Assembly: GCA_949317995.1 (NCBI GenBank)
Contig: OX439035.1
Span: forward strand, 76,902,394 to 76,966,393
Reading direction: 5' to 3'
Source: Acholoe squamosa
Taxonomy: Eukaryota > Annelida > Polychaeta > Phyllodocida > Polynoidae
Length of the DNA stretch: 64,000 nucleotides
This document shows, piece by piece, positions 13,701 through 23,810 of the stretch. The position numbers and the translations under genes were made by a program. Position 1 is the first letter of the stretch, and every line of letters starts with the position of its first letter. The notes beneath the pieces were generated by a model. That model did no database searches. It was not told where the DNA came from and saw only the letters and a list, made by a program, of their open reading frames with translations.

Positions 13701-15230
13701 CAGCTAAACTCTACGTAGGAACAGGAAACTAAGCAGATGCTGCTGCTCAGGCGAAGTTTTCCTATTCTTATAGCCATTATTATTTGTTTTCTTATAGCCA
13801 ATAGTGTAGGCGTGATTTTTGCTGAGAATCGGAGCTATTCTCACAAAAGTAGGCACAAACACAGCTTATAAAGTGCTTTTTGTTATAACTGCAAGGTAGA
13901 AATAGAATGTTGAGAGAGCTTTTTGTTTTATAGAAAAGGGTTGGTGTACAATCTCAGGCACATTTTTGTTGTCAAAAGATGTTTTTGTTTACTAAATCAA
14001 GTTGACCTAATGTAAATATTGCAGACTTTGACACTGATGGCTCTCTGCAACTCAATATCAGACAGGTTTGATTTTTACAGTACAAGACCCTGTAATCTGT
14101 GTGACTGCTGTGTTTTTATTTATATTTTGCTGTGTTGATGTTTATATATTGAACTCCCACCCACAGAGTCTATGCAGGTGCAGCTTAGTTTGTAAATATG
14201 GCACACAAGGAGAGAGATTTCCCATGAAATGACCCCTGAAATCTTATGTTAACAATTTCAAATGACATGTATATAATATAGGAATGTCAACACCCTATAT
14301 CTTAGGCACTATAGGGATAACATTGCGTAGTGGAGCCTACACTTTTGTCTATACTAAAGTTAAACTAATCATGAGTATAATGTCGTCATTTTACGAAGTA
14401 GCAGTTCAAGCCATGATGGATGATGATTTTTCAGTTTACCATAAGATAGACAGAACCGACAGTGAATGTGGTGCTTATAATGATAAATCATTGGAGGGTT
14501 CGGAATACAAGTAGTTGTTTGTTTATTTTTGATTTGTCTTCGTGACAATTACGTTCCTTGATAGCACTAGAAAATATGAACACTAACCCCCAAAGAAATG
14601 AATATACAAAAATTAGAAAGAAAATCATATATTGTTAACCCATAAAGCTACAGAACAATTTCCCCAATTCCTATGTTCAGAGGTTATGTTGCTCTAAATA
14701 ACTAAAAGTAAATGTTTGGCTGTTCTTTCAACACACATTTTTTGAACGGACTTTCATATCTACAAACTTACCGATATTCCATGATTTTGTTGAATAATTG
14801 TACATGTTTAAGTTTACCTGTGACAATTCTTTTTCTAGTATTAGACCCCTGTTATTCATCACTAAGACTCTTCCCCCCACCCCGATGTTCTTCTAAAATG
14901 TTTCATCACTGTGAGCACAAATAAACCAATATTTGAATCAGTACAATGAGATACACTGTGTGTCTCCTCCTGAATATTTGTCCTGCTTTGTCACCTGATT
15001 TAGTGTATCCCGGTGTGTACTAAATGTATACTACGTTCTCTACCCACATCTGCTGTCCCATAAGCCTGGCCTGGCTGGTGATGCTATACTGTATACCTGA
15101 ACTCAAGATGGAGTAAGGTACAAAACTATACAACCCATGAAGAATACTCACAGTCAAAGGCATATTCCGCAAACTCTGTAGGGTCCACAGCTATTGCAAT
15201 CGTCTTGATGTCTGCACTTTTGGCCTCCAT
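4533..15230 (-). CDS. Universal stress protein (UspA domain), 4 coding exons
   Basis: Coding exons on the minus strand are 15152-15230, 8385-8465, 7874-7980 and 4533-4745. All junctions have GT/AG sites and the phases fit (1, 1, 0), giving 160 codons with the stop, the normal single-domain USP size. The N-terminus holds the first strand KTIAIAVDPTEFAEYAFDW, then YLKYLHHPGYRVVAIHVPE; a charged helix follows, QMKQNLEKQYSKITELEERY. The C-terminus carries the nucleotide-binding signature G-x2-G-x9-GS as MGTRGRSKIKKAIMGSVSDY and ends IPTIVVRKPV. USPs are cytosolic stress-response proteins, many binding ATP in the loop seen here. The ATG at 15228-15230 was chosen because it precedes the first beta strand by a normal distance. 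The exon may extend 5' to an acceptor just upstream (cttctcag), implying a 5' UTR exon. Two long introns (about 3.1 and 6.7 kb) are filled with mobile elements. Confidence 0.92.
5254..6931. mobile_element. TIR element (about 1.68 kb) carrying an array of AP-2-like palindromes, in a USP intron
   Basis: The left end (CAGATGAGGGGAAAGG near 5264) and the right end read in reverse (same string near 6910) form a TIR. A second, inner inverted repeat of about 35 bp lies at 5345-5384 and 6424-6473 (core CAACTTGTTACATCGGACTA). The TIR resembles those of the elements at 18282-18891 and 31227-31848 (GTG-CC-GATG-GG-AAA), and the flank 6520-6700 shares text with the 18.3-kb copy, so this is one superfamily with interchangeable interiors. 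No transposase is present, so it is non-autonomous. Confidence 0.75.
5371..6439. repeat. About 20 dispersed copies of ATGCCCTSAGGGCAT
   Basis: Exact or near-exact 15-mers at about 5371, 5527, 5560, 5627, 5677, 5836, 5882, 5911, 6011, 6067, 6084, 6129, 6186, 6215, 6296, 6353 and 6425, plus weaker ones at 5484, 5728, 5782 and 6405. Spacing is irregular, roughly 25-100 bp, and the DNA between copies is not shared, so this is not a tandem repeat. The unit is palindromic except at its centre (CTCAGG, CTGAGG, CTTGGG, CTCGGG). It equals the in-vitro consensus of the animal AP-2 transcription factors (TGCCC-N3-GGGCA). Whether AP-2 binds here is inference. Confidence 0.85.
7535..7612 (+). repeat. tRNA-derived SINE head
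   Basis: An A box TAGCTTAGTGG at 7542-7552 and a decayed B box (GAGTTCTTACC) at about 7584-7594 have tRNA-like spacing. No cloverleaf acceptor pairing is visible, so it is a SINE relic and not a tRNA gene. Confidence 0.5.
7874..7980 (-). CDS. USP exon 3 (charged helix)
   Basis: 107-bp exon; acceptor ttgtattacag and donor gtagag on the minus strand. It encodes KEVARGGQMKQNLEKQYSKI and TELEERYHHKMHTAE. Its base composition is clearly higher in GC than the surrounding intron. Confidence 0.88.
8385..8465 (-). CDS. USP exon 2
   Basis: 81-bp exon between ttctgcag and gtaagt (minus strand). It encodes WYLKYLHHPGYRVVAIHVPE and GFNMEKA. Both phases match the neighbouring exons. Confidence 0.92.
8712..10557. 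mobile_element. TIR element with TCTACGT/ACGTAGA motif clusters near both ends
   Basis: The left end CCCAGTAAACACAGTTACG and the reversed right end CCCAGTAAACACACTACTTG match. The left 300 bp hold repeated ACGTA-type motifs (about 8724, 8736, 8771, 8829, 8846, 8931). The right 250 bp hold the reverse complement TCTACGT (about 10336, 10390, 10462, 10526). The middle, 9070-10290, has no recognisable gene. It lies in the long USP intron. Confidence 0.65.
10966..11326. mobile_element. MITE with TIR CTGGAGGGTCTTGCCAAAAC, copy 1
   Basis: The 20-bp terminal repeat at 10966 recurs in reverse at 11307-11326. The interior repeats AACGTGCA(C) in both orientations (about 11034, 11225, 11274). A second copy lies at 13391-13653. 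It is in the USP intron. Confidence 0.8.
11327..13390. other. Long-intron sequence without recognised features
   Basis: Part of the 6.7-kb USP intron between two related MITEs. Several short ORFs occur by chance. I see no exon, RNA gene or element ends that I can defend. Confidence 0.4.
13391..13653. mobile_element. MITE with TIR AGGAGGGTCTTGCCAAAA, copy 2
   Basis: The left end CTGAGGAGGGTCTTGCC and reversed right end CCAGGAGGGTCTTTCC pair as TIRs. The inside repeats AACGTGCA/TGCACGTT at about 13433, 13489 and 13565, as in copy 1. A run of GGGCATG hexamer-like units (13333-13359) lies just outside on the left. Confidence 0.8.
13654..15151. other. Intron sequence next to USP exon 1, nothing recognised
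   Basis: AT-rich DNA with chance ORFs only. It is followed by the USP exon 1 donor on the minus strand. Confidence 0.4.
15152..15230 (-). CDS. USP exon 1 (start codon, first beta strand)
   Basis: From the ATG at 15230 down to the donor gtgagt, it encodes MEAKSADIKTIAIAVDPTEF and AEYAFD. The frame stays open upstream to an acceptor cttctcag, so the mRNA probably has an earlier 5' UTR exon. Confidence 0.88.
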
Positions 15231-16130
15231 AATGAGATCCTTTACCTGAGAAGAGTTGTTATGATTCAGGGATGGAGGTAAGGCACTGCATACCCTGCTT
15301 TAGTTAACTGTTTGGGACCGAAATGAAACCGGTCTGAGGGTACTGTGAGGGGGAGAGAAGCCAGTCTGGCTCTGAATGTTCAGCCAATGGTACAGTAAAC
15401 CACATTATCTTAGATAACGCTTTATGATAACCTGTAGCTCCCCTATTCATATCTGTCCTGAGCTCATGATATTTCTTTTTTTTTTTATCACAGGCATGCA
15501 CGCTTTTGACGTCATAAAAAACGTGGTAACATCTCTATGCCGTCATTATCTTGCAAGAAAACAACTGGAACAAATTCCAAATTAGTCCTATAGGGCACCT
15601 ACATTTGTTTTTCTTAAATGTATATCTAAATGTAGTGATATAGTGATATTGTGATAGCTATTTATCGTAAACCACAATGATATCGCCAGGCGGTTAGTTG
15701 ACAAGTTTCCTATATTGCTCACACTTAGCCAAACCAAGTGGAAGGTTTACGTCGCTGAAGCAACGACAGCCCTAGGCACTCCCGGAGGGGCTCAGTGCGC
15801 TAAATTTAGCTCATATTCTTTACCATGAGCTGCTCATGGAGGGGGACCGAGTCGGTGTGATACTTAGTGTGTGATGGAGGACGATCAAATAGTACTTCTT
15901 CTCATCTGTGTAGAGGTCTGTGCCCCCTGTATAACGCATTGTTTGTTCTGATTGAATTGAGCAGCAAACATCGCCTCAATTAAGGCTCAATCACAGTTGT
16001 CCCTATCAGAGGATTTGGTGTGTGCCTTTTTATCAAGGGATGATTGAACTTGACAAATATATTATATAGAATCGGCCATCTATTTGATAATTACTCGCCC
16101 AACTGTGTAGCCAATAACATGTTAGTCTTC
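15231..16130. other. Upstream flank of USP, no gene seen
   Basis: Should contain the USP 5' UTR exon and promoter, but neither can be placed from sequence alone. Confidence 0.35.
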
Positions 16131-16295
16131 GGTGGCGGATTTAGAGGGGCGCGGGGTCGTGCAACCCCCCCCCCTTTTCTTTCCAGTACTTAAGAGTTTA
16201 ATTACATATTTTGGACCGCACAATTTGCTAGAGAAATAGGGGGTGCGCCCCGTCTTTTTGGGGCGCCCCCTCCATTTCCAGATTCTGGATCCACC
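16131..16295. mobile_element. Short MITE with GGTGGCGGATTTAGAGGGG end
   Basis: The left end GGTGGCGGATTTAGAGG and the reversed right end TGGTGGATCCAGAATC are imperfect TIRs. The inside has long C and G runs (16165-16175, 16247-16272). It resembles the larger element at 25582-27234 in its terminal GGCGGATCCA. Confidence 0.6.
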
Positions 16296-16457
16296 AGTGG
16301 TTTCTGTTCTATTTAAAAAAAAACTGTATTGCAGGATTCCATTTATCTCAAATGAGCTCATTAGGGACTCGGTAGTTCTATAGAACTAGAGTTGATATCA
16401 AAAGAGAGATAGAGAACAAACAAGTATATACAATATTACATGATGGTGGATTTTAGT

Positions 16458-16636
16458 TACCGTATTGTACTGTAAAAGCGCCCAGGCGTTCCTTCATTTC
16501 AAGTAGGCTCTACCCCCGGCGTTCATTCAAGACCGGCGCTTATTCAAGACTTAGATTATAGTGTATTTTGAAATTTCAACAACCCTGTACCCTGGTGCTT
16601 ATTCAAGACCTGGCGCTTATACAGGCCAATACGGTA
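16458..16636. mobile_element. 179-bp MITE, TIR TACCGTATTG, motif GGCGCTTATTCAAGACC
   Basis: TACCGTATTGTACTGTAAAA at the left pairs with reversed TACCGTATTGGCCTGTATAA at the right. Inside, GGCG(C/T)T-ATTCAAGAC recurs at about 16517, 16534, 16591 and 16609. Its TIR head resembles that of the 43.5-kb foldback element (TACCGTAATC). Confidence 0.8.
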
Positions 16637-17439
16637 TTTATTCCTTTACAATGCCTTACATGTCTTAATTAAGGTCTTATTAAGTCAACCTGATACAATG
16701 CATTTCATTAAGCTTTAGTTCAAGGCTTATATAAAAACCATAGTACTAATATAAGAAATGCATGGTGAACCTCAACTGAACTGAGTTAAGAGACGAATAA
16801 ATCCAAACTAGTCCCTATACTTGTTCACAGAGAAATGCTAATCCGGAAGTATTTATTTAAGTCTAAGGATGAAGCAAGACACTACACGTATCAGGTACTG
16901 GCCCAGGACTGCTATAGGATCAAAAGATGGATCCCCCAGCACGTGTACCTAAATAACACTAATGTATGAAGCCATGAGTGCTTAAGGGTGATTTAGCAAA
17001 TACTGGGGAGTGGGGGTGAGAAGTAGGTTCTGCTGATCTGGCGGTTTTCCCCTGGCCATCACAGCATATGTTTACATGTTTTCCAACCCGGCACACTGGG
17101 TGGGTGGTAGCTATAGGAGGTATGGTACACAGGGACTGGAAGACAGTCTGTTTGTGTATACACTCATGAACACAGGTTCGTATTATAACACAAGGCATGG
17201 CTGATATAATTATGTTTATTATTCACCAGTGAAGAAGCATCGGACACAAGTAAGCAGTTCCTTGGACCTGGCAGAGTGGATATCGCAAGAGTCTAGGCCT
17301 TTAGCATTGTATTTTCTATGTGCGAGGTTTCAACATATACATATTTTGGTATCCAGTGATTTATACATGATTGCATTGTTACATCGAAATATGTAATGGC
17401 AGCAGAACGATCAAATTGAAAGACGTGCATTGGCACAGA
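16637..17439. other. No recognised feature
   Basis: AT-rich DNA with chance ORFs; nothing supportable. Confidence 0.35.
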
Positions 17440-17830
17440 GGGCTCAGGGTGACATTTCCCGCATTTTTTGAAAGGCGTCCAAAGCGTCTCACTTTTAGAC
17501 GCTGTTTTTGAAAACAAATAGAAACAAAGAGAGATAAGTCCAGCCTGGAGGTAAACCTATGGAGGACTGGATTGGACAAAACATTTTTATGAAATGACTT
17601 TTTTCTTTGTTTAATTTTGTATGAACTCATGCATGGATTTTTGAATTTTTTTCTTGACTCTAACTAAAGACTGATATATGAACTACTCATGTATGGTAAT
17701 TTTATTTGTTTCTTGTAGAAAATTGAGATTGAAAATTGCATAACTGACTTTTTGCCAATGCCACCACCTACCCGGTGGTATAGACTCAGGGTGGTTCCTG
17801 AGCCAATGACTATCTTTCTCATGGCAGGGT
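17440..17830. repeat. Copy of the repeat family also present at 34.3-35.3 kb
   Basis: It shares with 34300-35280 a GCGTCTCA-4/5 nt-AGACGC palindrome near the left, AGAAAATTGAGATT in the right half and a right end near GGTATAGACTCAGG followed by CCTGAGCCAAT. The right end itself is a small hairpin (CTCAGG/CCTGAG). Confidence 0.6.
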
Positions 17831-18281
17831 TAGGTTATTCAAATGTAGTTTATTTCGAAATACCCTGACCATGACAACAGACGTTTTCTATAAAAAGAAA
17901 AACACGTCTCTCCGGATATCCTTTTCTCCTTTAGTTCGTTCACTGTAGAAGATAAGATTACATGCGTATAGAATGTCTGGAGAGATGTTCACATGTCGAT
18001 TATAGATTTGGTATTGATATGAGTCAGTCATGATGTTTGTTTCAGGCAGTAATCACCAGGTGTCAGCACGAATGGTCCATGTCATCACCAACTGTAAACA
18101 TTCCCAATCTTTAGGGGTGGGATGAACTGGGGAATGTAATCTCTGAGAGCTGCAGGTCTGCAGTAAAAGGGGCTTGGGATGTAGCGTGTGAGCGCTTTTG
18201 ATGTCCACTTTGAATTACATGAATATTGCTGTAATGCTAGAGTAATGTTTTCCACTTTCCAATGACCTGGAAGCACAGTAT

Positions 18282-18891
18282 GTGGGCCAATGGGCACTAA
18301 CGCGCCTCCATGGGGATTTTTAGTACTCGCTTTACCCACCAAGGGGCAATATATGGGTACAACACTGAAAATAAGCCAAAAAATACTTTATACAAAGTTT
18401 TGATTGGGAATCCAGTGGTATGCTTAGAATTTTTCCATCTTCACTGAAAACGTTCTATTTTTGGAATGCTAAAGGAATGTTCGTTGCCATGGCAACATAG
18501 AAAATTTACATATATGGCAATTTCTGGTTGCCATGGAAACCGCCCCACTATTCCAAATGGGAATTTTTGCAACAACTGTTTTTGGAAATCACTTCAGGAA
18601 CTCAGAACTGAAGAGAGAGCTCAAAAATTCCCTCTAGAATCAATTTTACAATATAAACATCACATTTATTTGGTTATTTTTTCACAAAACTGTATTTTTT
18701 GCACTATAAATATTTATGATAGGATATGATGCATTTAGAGCTAATTTGCAGTTTTCAACCTACGTTTGACAAGCAATTACAGGAAAACTACCAGGGATAT
18801 TTTTGCTCAAGATATCTCATTTTAAAGCCTGTCACTTAAACCTTGAAAAACGATTTCCCCTCTGGAGGCATGTTTTCCCTCATCCGGCCAC
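18282..18891. mobile_element. MITE, about 610 bp, GTG-CC-GATG-GG superfamily
   Basis: The left end GTGGGCCAATGGGCACTAAC and reversed right end GTGGCCGGATGAGGGAAAAC form imperfect TIRs, followed on both sides by GCCTCCA. The interior (TTGCCATGGAAACC, TGACAAGCAATTACAG, CAAGATATCTCATTTTAAAG) recurs at 29690-30056 and, reversed, at 31227-31848. There is no coding capacity. Confidence 0.8.
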
Positions 18892-19709
18892 AGTTATTAA
18901 AATATAAATCAATAGTTCATCCAGACTGGGTACATGTCTGTAGTATATTGTTATGTAGTATTTATAAGGATTTCTTTATAAACCACCCCCTCCTACCAAT
19001 TAGTTAAGTACTGCCTTCAGACCCACCAACAGCAGGTGTCTGCGGTGATCATGGGCGCAGAACTAGTCTGCTACCAGATTCTTTGTGTTGTTCATGGTAT
19101 AGGTCCAGGGTCTGTAACTGACCATGTACCCTCTCTCCCCTGTGGGTAAAAGTAACCCTTCTCCTCTGTGTCAACATGACCGCGGTCCTCAAAGCACATG
19201 GCTATGACTATAATTAGCTGCATAGGTCCCAAGCTGCCAGCTCACCACTGAGGTTTCACTGGGGCCCTTGATAGGGGTCCCAATGTCATACATAGGATTT
19301 TAAGGAATGCACATATCCCATATCAAGAGCAATTCCCAGTGTCATCAGCATAGCTAATCCAAAAAAAAGTACCAGTATGATTATGTGGATTCCCTTTTAA
19401 GTCTAGATCATGGCCCTATCTAGTGAAATACCTATTTTCATTATGAATTCAGTACTCTATATTTTGAGTAAAGTTATTCTGACAAAATCTGTAATACATC
19501 TGCTACCATAAAGCCAGGCATTCATCTTATATACCCCCAAAAGCTTCTTTTGGTGACCTCTCTATGTAAAAAAAAGAAACTAAGTCCCATTTCACATGTC
19601 GAATTCAAAAAATGACCCTGCCACATGTCACTAGCATAGCCATGTCCCGTGCCAATTTTAAGAAATGGCCATGTCAACATGTCGATTTTAGTGGTGTAGG
19701 GCCACAACA
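18892..19709. other. 3' flank of the secreted-protein gene; no exon seen
   Basis: Near 19560-19700 there are weak internal repeats (CATGTC near 19595, 19625, 19642 and 19671). No convincing continuation of the gene at 19710 was found. Confidence 0.35.
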
Positions 19710-20243
19710 CTAGCCTTGGCCTGGGGTGGTGCATCCAACGTCCTGAATGACAAGAGGGCATTTAGGTAGGGTGGTGGGCTGCCTACCCTGTGGTGTCACA
19801 GGGTCCTGGAGGCCACAGACTCTTGTCGCTCTCTCCAGCACCCTGGCTGTAGCATTGAATGATGCTCCATCAGGTGCCACATTTGGTTCATGCCAGCGAA
19901 AGTTGCCTCCCACACGTTTCAGTCCCAGTATGACGTCTGTTCCAGGGGTGATATTGGTGCCAGAGCAGGAGGTCACTGGGAAGACCTCTTCGATGATGAT
20001 GTTTTCTGGTATAGGCTCTCCTGTGTCATCATTCTTGAGAACACAGTAAACCTGGAAGTTTGCATTCTTTAGGATACTATCGGCCACTGGATTGAACCGA
20101 TTAACCTCCTTTCCGAAGACAACAATCTTTTGGTTGTAGATGATTTCTTCCATACTCCAATGCCGCCAGTTTGGAGACGTACAACCAAAGGTCACATGGC
20201 CAAAAGCTAGGAGCGCCGCCAACAGGAACAAATGGGATTGCAT
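19710..20243 (-). CDS. Small secreted cysteine-containing protein, paralogue A (function unknown)
   Basis: The ATG at 20241-20243 opens a 177-residue protein with a signal peptide (MQSHLFLLAALLAFGHVTFG) and a mature start at CTSPNWRHWSMEEIIY. Cys residues fall in VYCVLKNDD, PVTSCSGT, RVCGLQ, LPKCP and DVGCTT. Just upstream is an acceptor (ttctcttttgcag) 10 nt before the ATG, as in paralogue B, so a 5' UTR exon is likely. The layout (EEIIY-x-KIVVFGKEV, then N-x-QVYCVLK, then IIIEEVFPVTSC) resembles the secreted CCDC3/favine-like or NTR-like fold. That is a guess from pattern; I do not recognise the family with certainty. Compared with paralogue B it lacks the hydrophobic C-terminal tail and ends early, so it is probably a soluble or C-terminally truncated version. 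Confidence 0.8.
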   Translation of the reverse strand: MQSHLFLLAALLAFGHVTFGCTSPNWRHWSMEEIIYNQKIVVFGKEVNRFNPVADSILKNANFQVYCVLKNDDTGEPIPENIIIEEVFPVTSCSGTNITPGTDVILGLKRVGGNFRWHEPNVAPDGASFNATARVLERATRVCGLQDPVTPQGRQPTTLPKCPLVIQDVGCTTPGQG

Positions 20244-21290
20244 GTTAGCTGATCTGCAAAAGAGAAGATGATGAAAATAACTAAGACTTTGGTCTAAAAT
20301 ATGTTTAATATGTATATTGTCAATCATTTTCAGAGAGGGGATTATGATTTAACATAATTATAGTGGTAGAATTACGTAGAGAATATCTGAGTATATATAG
20401 TGCAAAATGAATTTGGTATTTACGAAATTGTCGTAAGTGATAGTAAGCATCAGATAAATGCCCCAATTTCAAAGTCCTCGTTTATAATTTTGTGTGACAT
20501 GCTGTTTTCAATTAACGAAAGGCAACAGACACCTTAGTTACCTATATTTTATAAGGTGCTGGTTATAGTTTGGAGTATGTTTATCATCAAAGATCCTGAC
20601 ATAGACGGCACTTGAACATGGAATCGATGTGAAACATGAGGTTGTGTGAAAAATGGCTACCATGAGCATCTCTTCAGAACAATATTCATTATAATTTCTG
20701 CATCATATACAGAGCTGATACAACATTGATATAACTGCAGCATTACAACACAATCACTGTTTTTCACTAGGTTTTGTTTTCAACAGCAAAGAGACAAGAA
20801 AATAGATGTATCTCTCTAATGCCCCAAGTTTAACCGGATTAATATGTCATTCAGACAGCATATGGTCACACATGAAATGTTGTGAGAAGATTGCATATAA
20901 GAGATAAGATAATGGTCCGATTGGGGCTCTCTACTAGTGACCCCTGGGTCACTATCCTACCCACTTACACTAAAAAGAAGTGATTTCCTTAATGCATTAA
21001 CTGTCTTTCAAAGTTAAAAATAATCCCTGCTAGCTGGGATGATTATCTGGTCGGTTTGGCATAATTATGTGAATATGACGAGTTTTGGACATATTTTTAA
21101 AGTAAATTGCTAGCTGGGCACTGTAGTCGGAGAGCATTGAACATATATCAGCAGTTTGTCTATCCCATAGGTCTCCATGCTGCTAATTAATATGATGGCT
21201 ATTTTTGTCTACTCAAGGTTATACATGTAGAGGAAAATGTGAAGGAAGGCATAAATCTCCTCTCTACATTCATGTGACATTAGTAAACAA
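20244..21290. other. 5' flank of paralogue A, no recognised feature
   Basis: Probably the first intron and promoter of the secreted-protein gene. No element ends seen. Confidence 0.35.
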
Positions 21291-21291
21291 G

Positions 21292-21366
21292 TAATGAATG
21301 GATAATTCATGACCACTGTGTGATATCCTTTGATATCACACACAAGTCATGAATTATCCATTCACT
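21292..21366. repeat. Near-perfect hairpin, 75 bp
   Basis: AGTAATGAATGGATAATTCA at the left is the reverse complement of the right end (TGAATTATCCATTCACT), with an inner GTGTGATATC/GATATCACAC pair and a loop of a few bases. It is a small palindromic element or the core of one. Confidence 0.8.
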
Positions 21367-21444
21367 ACTTATTTTATTACACGACAGCCCCTAAAAATGT
21401 TTGATTTACCTGATATCCAAGCCTAAAATCATCCTACGGGAGGG

Positions 21445-22118
21445 AGGAGAAGCAAGTGCCACAGTTGACATTGTTGTAGCCCAGCCCAGCAAAATGAATT
21501 GTCATGAAACGCATAGGATTCTGAAGAATTTATACTATAATGGCTTACATGGTTAAAATCCATAGAAGTAGAAATCCCATAGATGATATTAGTGTACATA
21601 TTTAAAGTCTCCATTTCAACGTAAAATCCAATTTCCCTGCAGTCAATACAGCCCGGCTAGCGATAGCCATGCAAGTCGCCTTGTTCGCGTTGAGATGCCA
21701 ATAGAATTATACATACATTTGATAATAAATTGATTTTTATGTGTTATTCTTTCAATATTCCACCTTTACATAGCTTAGTTATGTCCAGTTTACTTAGAAT
21801 AGATATGTACAGCGAGCGCAGCAAACAACAACAAATCTATTTTAAAAACAATGTACATGCTCCCTAACCAAACCAGAATGAGGCTGCCGCAAGAAGACGA
21901 AGCTTTGCGGAGTGCTATGGCAAAAGAGATGCATACCAGGCTATATTTACTGTTGGAAAATTGGATTTTACATTAAAATTAAGCAATGGAGACTTTAAAT
22001 ATGGTCACTTACATCATCTATGGAGTATTTACTTCTATGGATTTTAACCATGTGTTCTGTCATTGTCTCAATTCTTCAGAATCCTATGCGTTTCATGATC
22101 ATTCATCGAGCCGGGCCA
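21445..22118. repeat. Long imperfect inverted repeat (arms about 200 bp, loop about 290 bp)
   Basis: The minus strand of about 21445-21655 matches the plus strand of about 21940-22118: AATTGGATTTTAC, ATGGAGACTTTAAATATG, CTTCTATGGATTTTAACCATG and TTCTTCAGAATCCTATGCGT appear in both arms. The two mirror-image short ORFs here are the same repeat read from each arm and not genes. Confidence 0.85.
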
Positions 22119-22149
22119 AGTGGCTTCAACTATTAACCTTCTCTGCACC

Positions 22150-22225
22150 ATCGCCAGATTGGTCTAGAGGTAAGACTCTTGCTTTTAAATAGGGTGATCC
22201 GGGTTTGAATCCTGGCTTGGGATGC
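22150..22225 (+). repeat. tRNA-derived SINE head
   Basis: A box TGGTCTAGAGG at 22160-22170 and B box GGTTTGAATCC at 22202-22212 with tRNA-like spacing. The anticodon stem does not pair well, so it is a SINE and not a tRNA gene. Just downstream (22258-22380) GATATC-rich palindromes recur. Confidence 0.65.
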
Positions 22226-22254
22226 ACAGTTTTAAAAGTGTTCTCCCACATTTG

Positions 22255-22360
22255 TAAGGTGTGCCTGATATCCATGGATAACAGGCACTGGGTGCCTGAT
22301 ATCCATGGATATCAGAATGCTACATGGCTTGCAATATCGATAGGTATCAGAACGGGAATA
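22255..22360. repeat. GATATCCATGGATATC palindromes
   Basis: GGTGCCTGATATCCATGGAT occurs twice in a row (about 22260 and 22291), with further GATA/TATC units after it. A related GATATCAGCAC run lies at 30100-30195. Confidence 0.65.
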
Positions 22361-22439
22361 TCCAGAAAAAGCACCCAAAATCACAGAAATCATGTAATAA
22401 TCAGTGCTATCGGGATGGCAGCTACTGGAGGGTGTTGTT

Positions 22440-23441
22440 CCTATGAGTAAATGTAGTACTGGGTAAGAAGCGCCTCTTCTGCAGAAATGGCTCCCTATGT
22501 AGTAATTTAGTATTTTAAATAAGGCAGGTGACTTTTCAGACTAATGTGGTGAGTACAGGTTGAATGGTGAAGGTGTACGATGGTGTAAGAGAAATCTCTA
22601 ATGGATAATAATGTGTAATCAGCAGTGTCGACAGTGATGAGATATGTAAAGTGATTTAATGGAGATACGAAGGAAAGGCAGTAAGGCAAGACAGAATAAT
22701 GAATATTTATTGGCAAAGCAGTCCTAAATGAAATAAATGGTTGAAAATCACAGAAGGTTTGCATATGACGAATTTGGAGGTATTCCAGCCCCTACTCTTC
22801 GAATTTTAGTTTCCCCCTCTGTTTCTTTGGCTCAAAGTGTCAGGCTGGATGGGTTCTTCATGTTACATATGGGTTTTGATGGTCCCATATGCATATTTTG
22901 GGGGTAGGGGGGCAAAATGTGCCCAAAATGACCAAAATTGTCTGGGCGAAATTGTGTCTGGGAGAATGACATTTGAGTTACAAGCCATGTTGAGGGCTTA
23001 ATTTCCTACAGAAACAATCTTCGTATACCTCCATAAAAATCTCAGGTCCACACTATTTTGACCTGTAGATTAAGAAAATCACATTATCATTTATGTCAGA
23101 TGTGTCCTTGCTATTATAAAAGAAGCATACTTATAAGTATTCTTTTTCTGGGCACATGTCTGGGCGAATGACATGTAAGGCCCCATATGCACACTTTCTA
23201 TGATTTGTGACCAAATTGGTAGCATGTTCCACGAGAATTAGGGTGTAAATTGTAATGTTCGAGTCCATAGTAGGATTTGAGACAGAAGGCTTGATTGCTC
23301 CAGCCGAGAGATGAAGGAGATAAACAGGAGATTCCATCTGAAAATGAAAGAGATAATTAGTTTAGGACCAGCAGAATCAGAGGGATAATGATGAATAACG
23401 GGGAGGAGAATTTTAGATTAAGAAATAACTACTTTACAAAG
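22440..23441. other. No recognised feature
   Basis: AT-rich DNA with chance ORFs; nothing supportable. Confidence 0.35.
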
Positions 23442-23810
23442 TTAACCCATTAAGGGCTGGCTATGAGAGTATTTTGGAAGGCTAGGGGACTGAATTTTGA
23501 GCAGTACATTTACCAGGGGGCGGGAGGGTGCAAGGTATAATACACTATCCATGACTTTGATATCATTTTCAACCATTTTACAATGTCTCCATCACTGTAA
23601 ACTTCTAAGATTCGAATTCCTTAGCCCCAAAATAGGTAATAAACATCATCATACCAAAAATAGCAATACACTTAAGTCCAAACATGGCTGCCACATAATA
23701 TATCTATGTCGATTATACTCAACATTAGCCCCTACTTGGTGTTGAAAATACTCAACATCCGCCCCTACATGGATGTTGAGTATTCTCAACATCAGGCCTT
23801 AATGGGTTAA
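23442..23810. mobile_element. piggyBac-type MITE flanked by TTAA
   Basis: TTAACCCATTAAGGGCTG at the left pairs with reversed TTAACCCATTAAGGCCTG at the right. TTAA at both ends fits the piggyBac target duplication. Near the right end, CTCAACATC and its reverse GATGTTGAG recur (about 23718, 23749, 23772, 23784). Confidence 0.75.

Noticed and set aside
4533-15230. USP as bacterial contamination
   Set aside because: Four exons with correct phases and splice sites show a eukaryotic gene.
19747-20072. Plus-strand ORFs opposite paralogue A
   Set aside because: They mirror a well-supported minus-strand gene that has a signal peptide and a close paralogue.
22150-22225. Functional tRNA gene
   Set aside because: The A and B boxes are good, but the anticodon and acceptor stems do not pair.
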